DNA of 64,000 nt from JAPOXR01 sp964291445 (GTDB lineage Bacteria; Pseudomonadota; Alphaproteobacteria; Rhodobacterales; Rhodobacteraceae), in the NCBI GenBank assembly GCA_964291445.2, contig OZ219863.1:620001-684000 (forward strand), given 5' to 3'. Every line of letters begins with the position of its first letter. The first letter of the stretch is position 1. The notes beneath the pieces are model-generated. The model was not told the DNA's origin and searched no databases. It saw only the letters and a program-made list of their open reading frames with translations. Below are positions 27,913 through 35,332 of this stretch, in pieces. Both the position numbers and the translations under genes were made by a program.

Positions 27913-28119
27913 CCTTCCCGGTCAATTCGGTGCTGGCGGCAAACGTCTCCACCGGCGTCGGCATGGAAACGCCGGCGCACAATTCCCGGACGCCGGCGGA
28001 TATGCGCACAGACGGCCCGGCCATGGCCCGAAAGACCGGATCAAGCCCGACTGATACCCATCTCCCGGGACACGGATGCCCTGCCCCTGGTCATGGCAGA
28101 GTCCCGGCGCTCGATCACG

Positions 28120-29226
28120 TCACTGCCGGACCGCCTTGCCGATCTCGGTGGGGAATTCGCCCGGCAGCGTGACCTCGAGCAACTCCAGTTCGGCCGAGCA
28201 GTTGGAATATTTCGTCTCCATGCCTGGCGGCAGCACGAATGCGTCACCGGCGATCAGGTCATGTGGAGGCACGCCCTCGCCCTCCAGGGTGAAATTGCCA
28301 TCCATCACGAATGTGAAGTGAATGTCGGCCTGGTTGGCGGACCAGACCGTCTGCTCGCCGGTCGGCTTCACCACTTGCACCCCGGCAACTCCCCGGGTTC
28401 CGGAACTGATCCCGGTATCCCTGCAGGTGAATCCCGGCAATCTGAAGGGTTGCCAGCTGGCGCCGTCCCTGGTGTGATGCACGAATTCCTGGCCGTGATA
28501 TTCCTTTCCGGGCCGCGGCGGGCCGTTCGGCAATTCCATCTCGTGATCGATGGTGGTGACGTGTTGGGCCGGAACACCGATCTCGATGACCTCGATATCG
28601 GCAGATGCATGCAGTACCCGGTGGCGGATTTCAGGGGGCTGGATGAGGCAATCGCCCTCCCCCAGCCGCAGCGGTGGTCCCTGGTCCTCGTAGACGATGT
28701 CCACCCAGCCGCGATAGCAGAATATCAGCTGGAAGCCGACGGTATGGTAGTGGACGACATCGGGAACCGGCCCGCCATCCGGTATGCGGATATGGCTGGC
28801 GATGATCGAGCCGCCAAGGCGCGACGGAATGAGATCGCGGTAGCGCATGCCGGCCCGACCAATGATCCATGGCGCCTTGTCCTTGAGGTGGCGAACCACG
28901 AACGCGTGTTCGGTCTCGGGAATGATCATCGGCGGATTGACATGGTCGATCTCGATCCGGGTGCCGTTTGGGGCAATGAGCTCCCGCTGACCGCCGGCAA
29001 ACCCGTCGGGGTCCCCGGTCAGCAGCCTGATGGTGCCGGGATGCTCTGGGGCGCCCCTCTCCAGGCGAATGCGCAACCCGTGCCCCGACAATACCGCCAC
29101 CGCCGGGTCGTCGGCCGGGAAGATGGTCTCCATCCGCATTCGGAGCGTCCCGGTGTAGAATGGCAGGTCAGCCTGCACATCCGAGGTCGGCAGGCGGAAC
29201 TCGGCCAGGATGTCGGTCACGGTCAT
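28120..29226 (-). CDS. VOC (glyoxalase-like) plus double cupin fusion protein
   Basis: 368 aa from ATG 29226 (MTVTDILAEFRLPTSDV). Residues 1-100 resemble a vicinal oxygen chelate half-domain (LPFYTGTLRMRMETIFPADDP, split here). Residues about 130-360 contain two cupin barrels: the first with VHYHTVGFQLIFCYRGWVD and LGEGDCLIQPPEIRH, the second with WSANQADIHFTFVMDGN and LIAGDAFVLPPGM. The first barrel keeps metal-type His residues (HYH and a later His); the second looks poorer in ligands. A dioxygenase or isomerase role is possible, but no substrate can be named. The gene stands alone. Confidence 0.72.
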   Translation of the reverse strand: MTVTDILAEFRLPTSDVQADLPFYTGTLRMRMETIFPADDPAVAVLSGHGLRIRLERGAPEHPGTIRLLTGDPDGFAGGQRELIAPNGTRIEIDHVNPPMIIPETEHAFVVRHLKDKAPWIIGRAGMRYRDLIPSRLGGSIIASHIRIPDGGPVPDVVHYHTVGFQLIFCYRGWVDIVYEDQGPPLRLGEGDCLIQPPEIRHRVLHASADIEVIEIGVPAQHVTTIDHEMELPNGPPRPGKEYHGQEFVHHTRDGASWQPFRLPGFTCRDTGISSGTRGVAGVQVVKPTGEQTVWSANQADIHFTFVMDGNFTLEGEGVPPHDLIAGDAFVLPPGMETKYSNCSAELELLEVTLPGEFPTEIGKAVRQ

Positions 29227-29708
29227 CGAATTCTTCCGCTTGGATGATGCTGCCGGAGACGAATGGATGGCAACGTGACGCCTCCCGCCAACCGGCCAGC
29301 GGAATCTAGCCGAATTCGGGATCCATTCAAATGCCGATCTCGCCGGCCAAGACTGCAACCCTCCGGAGTATCCATCCTTCCCAGAGACATGATCGCGGAC
29401 AGGAACCCCTTCAGCACCATTTCCTGACATCCCCCCGACAGATCCGGCCCGGCCTCCCGTCCACGGTTCGGAGAAGGCGAATTCACTCGACCGGCGCCCG
29501 GACAGGCGCCAGGATTGTCGACCCATCATCCACCGATTGCATGAATTCTCGTTCCGGAGATCCAACGAGGGGACCGGCAATTCCCGAAACCTGTCCACGA
29601 AAGCCGGATCATGCTGGACCCCGAACGCCCGGCCTGCCAGGAGCCGGGCGACAATCCACTGATTCATGATAAGTAGGCGCCAGGATTCGCCGCTGAACGG
29701 AGTACGAC
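29227..29708. other. Intergenic region upstream of the AI-2E family gene
   Basis: A 482 bp divergent gap. The cupin frame stays open on the minus strand for another 160 codons, but that extension has no recognisable domain and precedes the conserved VOC start, so it is treated as non-coding. No RNA gene or clear promoter was seen. Confidence 0.45.
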
Positions 29709-30788
29709 ATGGCACTGCCTGCCAAACAGCAACTGATCTGGTGGACGCTATTCCTCGTCATTCTGTTCCTTGCCCTGGTCGTTCTTGGCGACATTCTTCT
29801 TCCATTTCTGATCGGCTCGGCCATTGCCTATCTTCTTGATCCGGTCGCCGACCGGCTGCAGCGGATCGGCTGTTCGAGAGTGGTGGCCACGGCCATCATC
29901 GCGATCAGTGCCCTGTTGATGATTGCCGCGGCGCTGGTATTCCTGATTCCGCTCCTGGCCCAGCAATCCGTCGAGTTGGCGCTGTTTCTGCCCGAACTGG
30001 TCGTCGCATTGCGAGACTTTGCCGAACCCTGGCTCGAGAAACTCTCGCTTGACCTGCTGGACGAGGATTTCGACGTGGCAGCGGCGCTTGCCAGGTTTGG
30101 TGACCTTGCCGAGACCATCGCCACCGGCCTGGCCAGCCAGGCGCTGTCCATCGGCGTTGGCACCCTGAACATTCTGCTGTTCATCCTCGTGGTGCCGGTG
30201 GTGTTCATCTACATGCTGGCCGACTGGGACCATGCGACGGCCAAGATCCACGATCTGCTTCCCGTCGATCATGCCGAGGAGTTGACCGGACTGCTCAGGG
30301 AAGTCGATCGCACCCTGGCCGGCTTCGTGCGCGGGCAGCTGACCGTTTGTGGAATCCTTGGCGGCTATTACGCCATCCTGCTGGAAATCGCCGGACTGCC
30401 ATTCGGACTGGTGGTCGGTGTTGTGTCAGGCGCGCTGTCCTTCATTCCCTTCGTGGGTTCGATTGGCGGCGGTGCGTTGGCCATGGGCCTCGCAATCTTC
30501 CAGTTCTGGCATGATCCGCTGTGGATCGGCGTGGTTGCCGTCATCTTCCTGTCGGGCCAGTTGCTGGAACAGAATTTCCTCACCCCTCGCCTCGTCGGCA
30601 AGTCGGTCGGACTGCATCCGGTGTGGCTGCTGTTTGCCCTGTCGGCCTTCGGGTCGCTCTTCGGATTTGTCGGATTGCTGGTTGCCGTGCCAGCCTCCGC
30701 CATCATCGGTGTCTTTCTCCGCTACGGTGTTGGCCGCTATACCTCCAGCAGACTCTATCTCGGGAGCAGATGGAATGACGAGGAATGA
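29709..30788 (+). CDS. AI-2E/PerM family membrane exporter
   Basis: 359 aa with about eight transmembrane segments. The C-terminal half carries the family region GFVRGQLTVCGILGGYYAIL, FIPFVGSIGGGALAMGLAI and GQLLEQNFLTPRLVGKSVGL. Relatives export autoinducer-2 or act as Na+/H+ antiporters, so the substrate is open. ATG 29709 has GGAG 7 bases upstream. It overlaps the hda-like gene by 14 nt, an arrangement conserved in alphaproteobacteria ahead of ppk-ppx. Confidence 0.85.
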   Translation: MALPAKQQLIWWTLFLVILFLALVVLGDILLPFLIGSAIAYLLDPVADRLQRIGCSRVVATAIIAISALLMIAAALVFLIPLLAQQSVELALFLPELVVALRDFAEPWLEKLSLDLLDEDFDVAAALARFGDLAETIATGLASQALSIGVGTLNILLFILVVPVVFIYMLADWDHATAKIHDLLPVDHAEELTGLLREVDRTLAGFVRGQLTVCGILGGYYAILLEIAGLPFGLVVGVVSGALSFIPFVGSIGGGALAMGLAIFQFWHDPLWIGVVAVIFLSGQLLEQNFLTPRLVGKSVGLHPVWLLFALSAFGSLFGFVGLLVAVPASAIIGVFLRYGVGRYTSSRLYLGSRWNDEE

Positions 30789-31476
30789 CGACGATGGCAG
30801 CTACGGTCCATTCGATTTCCGTCAACCTGATTCGTACCGCCGGGAAGACTTCATACTGACCGAGGCCAATTCTCGGGCATTTGACCGGATAACCGGCGGC
30901 GACTGGCCCGATGGCCGCCTGGTCCTGGTCGGACCGGCCGCATCGGGGAAGACGCATCTCGCCACGATCTGGACCGCCATGTCCGGGGGCATGCTGATTC
31001 CGGCGGCCGGTTTGCCCGATCTTCCGATCGGTGACATTCCGCCTGGCTCATGCCTGGCCATTGACGATTCGGACCTGGTCACCACCCGCACCGATCTGGA
31101 GCCGCCACTCCTGCACCTGATCAACTATGTCGGCGAGCAGGGCGGCACAATCCTGATGACGGCTTGCCAGCCTCCATCCCGCTGGGCATGCCGCCTGGCC
31201 GATCTCGGGAGCAGGCTGGAAGGAACCGCCCTGGCCAGGCTGTATCAGCCCGACGACCACATGCTCGCTGCCGTCCTGGTCAAGCTGTTTGCCGACCGGC
31301 AGATCGCCGTTCCGACCAGCGTCATCAACTACATCGTTCCTCGCATCGAGCGGCGCTATTCCGATGCTGTCCGCGTGGTTGATCAGATCAATCGGCGCTC
31401 CCTCGCCACCGGAAAGCGGATATCCCGCCGGCTGGCGGCCGACGTGGTCAAGGAATTCCTGGCCGAGGAGTCGTGA
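30775..31476 (+). CDS. hda: DnaA-related regulatory protein (Hda/HdaA)
   Basis: 233 aa AAA+ protein homologous to the ATPase core of DnaA, without its DNA-binding domain IV. Walker A is GPAASGKTH (residues 53-61), Walker B-like AIDDSD (95-100), and the sensor II region is RIERRYSDAVRVVDQINRRS. With the sliding clamp, Hda triggers ATP hydrolysis on DnaA and limits re-initiation. The start ATG 30775 lies inside the end of the exporter gene. Its usual downstream neighbours ppk and ppx are displaced by a 3.8 kb insert. Confidence 0.86.
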   Translation: MTRNDDDGSYGPFDFRQPDSYRREDFILTEANSRAFDRITGGDWPDGRLVLVGPAASGKTHLATIWTAMSGGMLIPAAGLPDLPIGDIPPGSCLAIDDSDLVTTRTDLEPPLLHLINYVGEQGGTILMTACQPPSRWACRLADLGSRLEGTALARLYQPDDHMLAAVLVKLFADRQIAVPTSVINYIVPRIERRYSDAVRVVDQINRRSLATGKRISRRLAADVVKEFLAEES

Positions 31477-32088
31477 AGACGCCGACATCGAACGGTCATG
31501 CACGGCCGGTCGCAGCCAGGCATCGCCGCCGGGCCTGCTTCAAGCGATCACACAACAGTTGCGGCAGGAGGTGTATCCGGCCCATCCCGGTCAAGCCACG
31601 ATGCGTCCAACCAGCAACACCGGGTGGGTCATCAACCCATTCCGGCTCCGACTCGCCCGCCTGTTTGTCCTCCGGTTCCACCAGCGGGGCCACATCCTCG
31701 GCAGGCTGAAGACACCATCGGCCGCACCTACGGTGCCTTCGTCTACATAAGTAATTGATTTACAGTAATATTTTCTCTCGTACATCGAGCCGGAACCGGC
31801 CATTCGGCCTTGATCTGGCTCGCCAGTGCAACTGATTCTGGAGATAATCAATGACCAGTCTTCATCTCACACAGCGTCGAATCGGAACGTGAACGTCAGC
31901 ACCGACGATAAACGTCTGCTTGGCAAGCTGGGGGTTGCCTATGACAGCGGAGTTTTTGCATCGGCCGACGTTCTTGATCGCTCAAATTGTTTTGAGCATT
32001 GTATTCTCTTGATTTACCAATACTGCTCCGACCTCGGAGAAATTGGTAGTCCCGCATTTGACCACCGCATTAGAACGGCTTTCGATCC
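31477..32088. other. Left part of accessory insert, no supported gene
   Basis: 612 bp between hda and the nuclease-like gene. From about 31740 the base composition becomes noticeably more AT-rich than the surroundings. Frames present are short and resemble nothing I know. A hairpin at 31980-31997 lies near the right end. This may mark the left boundary of the insert. Confidence 0.45.
31980..31997. other. Perfect 7 bp inverted repeat upstream of nuclease-like gene
   Basis: GCTCAAA and TTTGAGC flank a 4 nt loop. It lies 92 bp before the ATG of the PD-(D/E)XK gene in AT-rich DNA. It could be an operator or a weak terminator; a mixed T-rich stretch follows. Confidence 0.35.
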
Positions 32089-33051
32089 ATGACAAATACG
32101 ACCCGGAAACCCTCGCAGGAGATTGAAATTGATCATCTGCTGGCCGAGGAATTTCACTGTGATCCGGCATTTTCGGCGCGCTTTGCTGAGGCCTGCGGCC
32201 TGCAGTTCGACACTTTCCGGGTAATCCATGCGACACCTGAGCCTTCGCTTGGCGGTGAAGGCTATGGCGATCTCCTGGTGGAAGCCGACATGGATGGGCA
32301 ACGCGCCGCATTGCTGATTGAAGACAAGATTACGGCGAGTGCGGCCACTAGGCAAGCAGAACGCTATGCGGCATATGCCGAACGTATGCTTCAGGGGAGA
32401 TGGGACAGCGTGGTGACCGTGCTCGTTGCCCCAGAATCCTATCGGGGTGAACGGGCTCGTTATGATGCAAGCGTCGACCTCGAGGTTGTGGCTGAAATGC
32501 TCCACTCGCCCGATGCGTGCAGGCTGAACTATCGCCGCTCGATCATCGCCCGGGCACTCAGGAAGAATACCGCAACCGGCGTCCAGAACCCGGACCCCGC
32601 AATGCTCCGGCTCCACTCCGACTATCTACAATGGGTCGGAGAAAGATGCGCAGGCAAGGACCTCCCGTACAATTTCCCGGCGCTCAAGGAATCGTATTAC
32701 GACGGGGACAGCTGGGTCGACGGGGTTCGTCATCCGGAATTTCCTGCCCATGTCTGGCTGAGGCACCGGTTATGGACTTCTGTCAAGGATACGGCCGGCA
32801 GGGTTGACCTGATCATCGCTCCGGCATCGGAGGATGAGCGCTCCAGGCTGGAGAATATCGTTCCGGATTGGGCAGTCATGAATTCTTATGGCAAGACCGG
32901 AAAGGGAGTTAAGATTTCTGTCCGGGTGCCGGAGATGCGGCAATCAATCGGCTTTTCCGAAGCCATGGCAGGCAAAGCCTTCGCAGCCATGGAACAGTTG
33001 ACCGATTTCTTCCTTCAGTCGGAGATGAGACAGCCCCAACGGCGGTTTTGA
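32089..33051 (+). CDS. PD-(D/E)XK nuclease-superfamily protein
   Basis: 320 aa. The N-terminal domain shows the nuclease core: Asp61 in GEGYGDLLVEAD, then 17 residues later EDK (78-80) in ALLIEDKITA, followed by QAERYAAYAERM (89-100), which fits the Q-x-x-RY helix of this superfamily. The C-terminal half (150-320) has no domain I recognise. All core catalytic residues are present, so it may cut DNA or RNA. It is an orphan: no helicase or methyltransferase accompanies it. It belongs to the insert between hda and ppk and is a plausible defence gene. Confidence 0.7.
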   Translation: MTNTTRKPSQEIEIDHLLAEEFHCDPAFSARFAEACGLQFDTFRVIHATPEPSLGGEGYGDLLVEADMDGQRAALLIEDKITASAATRQAERYAAYAERMLQGRWDSVVTVLVAPESYRGERARYDASVDLEVVAEMLHSPDACRLNYRRSIIARALRKNTATGVQNPDPAMLRLHSDYLQWVGERCAGKDLPYNFPALKESYYDGDSWVDGVRHPEFPAHVWLRHRLWTSVKDTAGRVDLIIAPASEDERSRLENIVPDWAVMNSYGKTGKGVKISVRVPEMRQSIGFSEAMAGKAFAAMEQLTDFFLQSEMRQPQRRF

Positions 33052-33414
33052 GCCATTTCCGAAGTCAGTTTGAAAGGGTATTTTCGATTGGAGGATGGAC
33101 CATAAATTCCAGACTACAGTCCCGCAATAGTACTGAAGCAGCCACCCAGATGCAGAGATGGTCTATCCGCGCACTTGCGCGCGATACAGGCAAGACCCCG
33201 GGCGAGTGGCTTCGAGAGGCCCAGCAGGCAGGCGCCCTCGCCTCGCCGACATCACACCAGGGTTATCTCCATGCCCGATTGGATGTGAGCTATGCCGAGA
33301 TGACAGCACCCATGGCCGGAAGGTTGATCGCCTGGATGAGGCTGGGTCAAATGCGGCCGACATACTCCCCCGACGATCCGAAACCTGCGACGTCGCCAAA
33401 GCCTTTGTCTGCAT
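33052..33414. other. Region between nuclease-like gene and AbiEii, no supported gene
   Basis: 363 bp. An open frame on the plus strand begins right after the nuclease stop and runs to 33449 (from ATG 33150, MQRWSIRALARDTGKTPGEW), but it overlaps the toxin gene's 3' end on the other strand and resembles no known family. It may be a small unknown gene or chance. On the minus strand this is where the missing C-terminal part of AbiEii would be expected. Confidence 0.4.
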
Positions 33415-33957
33415 TCACGCCTTGGCAGGTATGTCAGCAGCACTCTTGACCTGCGCCCGGAGTTGGCGGTCCGGCAGTACATCGTAGTTGCAGGCAACCC
33501 GGTGCATCTCCCTCGTTCGGGCGGTTGCAGTGTCGACATCGATCTTGATTTTCTGCTTGGGCGTGTTCCGATGACCCAACCGGGTTTCAACATCATCGCG
33601 CCATGTGGACACACCGACACCGGTATTTTCGTGAGTTCGCGGCGGTTTGACCGCGGCCTCCAGGCCCACAGCGGCCAGGCCCTCCTCCAGTGCCGCGGCC
33701 ATCCCGGCCGCCTGGTCCGACGTAAAATCCGGCCCGGCCGAGAAATCGAGATCCTCGCTGAGCCTCGGCGCGCCATGGCAGAGGCGCAGCGAGGTTCCGC
33801 CATGAAATACGAAACGGTCCAGCCAGCCGCCACTGTGCAGGATGGCCAGGAGATCGTGATGCAGGATCTCCTTCTCGACGATCAACCGCAGATCCTCGTA
33901 GTCAGGATTTTGCAGGACCCTGGATGCCAGCGTGCGAAACCGGGGCTCAGTGCTCAT
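33415..33957 (-). CDS. AbiEii-type nucleotidyltransferase toxin, C-terminally shortened
   Basis: 180 aa from ATG 33957. The nucleotidyltransferase core is clear: FVFHGGTSLRLCHG (residues 49-62) and LSEDLDFS (66-73). Type IV AbiE toxins of this group are usually 220-300 aa; here the reading ends at SAADIPAKA, just where the conserved SPAEILADK helix should continue, so the C-terminal domain is missing. It overlaps the antitoxin stop by 4 nt. Known AbiEii enzymes modify tRNA acceptor ends; whether this shortened form works is doubtful. Confidence 0.75.
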   Translation of the reverse strand: MSTEPRFRTLASRVLQNPDYEDLRLIVEKEILHHDLLAILHSGGWLDRFVFHGGTSLRLCHGAPRLSEDLDFSAGPDFTSDQAAGMAAALEEGLAAVGLEAAVKPPRTHENTGVGVSTWRDDVETRLGHRNTPKQKIKIDVDTATARTREMHRVACNYDVLPDRQLRAQVKSAADIPAKA

Positions 33958-34523
33958 GGTTGCACGCCTGCCCCGCCGCACCTGGCGGCTTCCTCCGCGT
34001 ACTCCTCCATGTCCACCATGTGCAGGTTGCGGCCGACCCTCCTGAGGTCCCTGAGTGCTGCCTGCGGCGTCGCCAGCCTGAGTGCCAGCCCGGTATCCAC
34101 GGTATCGGCCTTGAGATCCAGCCCCTGTCGCGCGGTATGGGTGAACTCGATCCAGCCATTCCTGGTCCTCGTGATTCCCTTCCTCCCGGTCGTCATCACG
34201 CTGAGATAGGCGAAGGGGACCTGCGAGATGATGCCCCACGCTGACAGGGCGCATTCGAGACTCACATAGTTGCAATGGCCGCGGCGGATCACCGCCGCCA
34301 GCTCCTCCGGAAAACCGTACCAGCTGCGCACCGACCCCCGGTTCACGTAAATGCCGCGCTGGATCCGCTCCAGCTGGCCGGTGCCGACCAGGCGACGCAA
34401 ACCCTCGGAGAAGGTCTTTTCCTTCTCCCCGGAAAAGATCTCCCTGAGGTCGGAGGTCGTGAACACGCGCCGTCCCTCCTGGTCCAGCTCCGCAAACGCA
34501 CGGATGGCATCCCCTGTTTTCAT
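33954..34523 (-). CDS. AbiEi-type antitoxin/repressor
   Basis: 189 aa from ATG 34523 (MKTGDAIRAFAELDQEG), chosen over upstream starts because an AAGGA lies 10 bases before it. The N-terminal winged helix (FTTSDLREIF, LRRLVGTGQLERIQRGIYV) would bind the operon promoter. Residues 85-189 form the AbiEi C-terminal region with GHCNYVSLECALSAWGIISQ. In AbiE systems this protein represses the operon and counters the toxin. It precedes and overlaps the toxin gene, as expected for an abiE operon. Confidence 0.82.
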   Translation of the reverse strand: MKTGDAIRAFAELDQEGRRVFTTSDLREIFSGEKEKTFSEGLRRLVGTGQLERIQRGIYVNRGSVRSWYGFPEELAAVIRRGHCNYVSLECALSAWGIISQVPFAYLSVMTTGRKGITRTRNGWIEFTHTARQGLDLKADTVDTGLALRLATPQAALRDLRRVGRNLHMVDMEEYAEEAARCGGAGVQP

Positions 34524-34749
34524 GGCGCGTCCTTCTTGATCTAATATAGGATTTCTGTCCATATGTTCAAGACGCAATCACCATGACCGGGTTGAGAAGG
34601 ATGATCCCGACCAGCGTCGCCCCGGGATCGGGTGGGCTCCGGCAGAGGACGGACTGCTGCGCCAGGCATGTTGCCTTCGCCTCTTGGCCTCTTCACGGGC
34701 GATTGTCCGCACATCCGGTGCCGGACGCTACGAGAATGTACCGTCATCC

Positions 34750-35127
34750 GGCCTTCCGGTGACGCCGACGGTATTCCTGGTTGTCCGGGATCGCGGGCAA
34801 TCCAGCGCCAGCTTCGCCCCTCGCCGACGAGCTGAAGGATTTTCGGGGCAGGCCGGTCCGGTTTCAGCCGGCCTCCTGGCTGGCGGCCGAGCTTGCTGCC
34901 GCGCGCCTTGGCGGCGGCCAGCCCCGATTTTGCGCGCTCGCTGTTCAGCTCGCGCTCGAACTGGGCAATGCCGGCCGGTATCGTGGCCATCATCCTGCCG
35001 TTCGGGGTGTCGAGCTCGAAGGTCATGCCGCCCATGGCGACGAGCGAGACCTTCCAGCCGGCCAGACGGTGCAGGGTGTCGAGCAGGTCCGGTGTTGAGC
35101 CCCCCATCGGGAGAGTTCGGTTACCAC
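34750..35127 (-). pseudogene. Serine recombinase (resolvase/invertase) remnant
   Basis: The middle of a resolvase reads PDLLDTLHRLAGWKVSLVAM, FELDTPNGRMMATIPAGIAQ and SERAKSGLAAAKARGSKLGR, followed by the start of the HTH (VGEGRSWRWIARD). The catalytic N-terminal serine region is absent. At the 5' side VVTELSRWG continues the protein in another frame, broken at a six-G run near 35104. At the 3' side the helix continues in a shifted frame as TTRNTVGV. It is a dead gene beside the AbiE pair and may be a relic of how the insert arrived. Confidence 0.8.
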
Positions 35128-35332
35128 TGGGGACTTCGTCGTCACTGCGGCGGTGCGATTTGCCCTGGCGGCGCCAGGGTGCCGGTCAGGCGGGATGGTT
35201 GCTGACTGCTGATGACATGATCAGGCAGGTTGCAGACCTTGCCGGGGTCATGGAATAAGCGTCCGACCGGGTGCGGGGCTCGAGACGGGAGGCGGTTCGG
35301 CACTTGGCGGCTTGGCAAGGCAAGGCACAGAC

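Noticed and set aside
28093..29247. 384-codon plus-strand frame
   Set aside because: Antisense to the VOC-cupin gene; low-complexity charged translation without a domain.
33048..33449. 133-codon frame after the nuclease-like gene
   Set aside because: Starts with TTG, overlaps the AbiEii 3' end on the other strand, and resembles no family; kept only as a note in the region entry.
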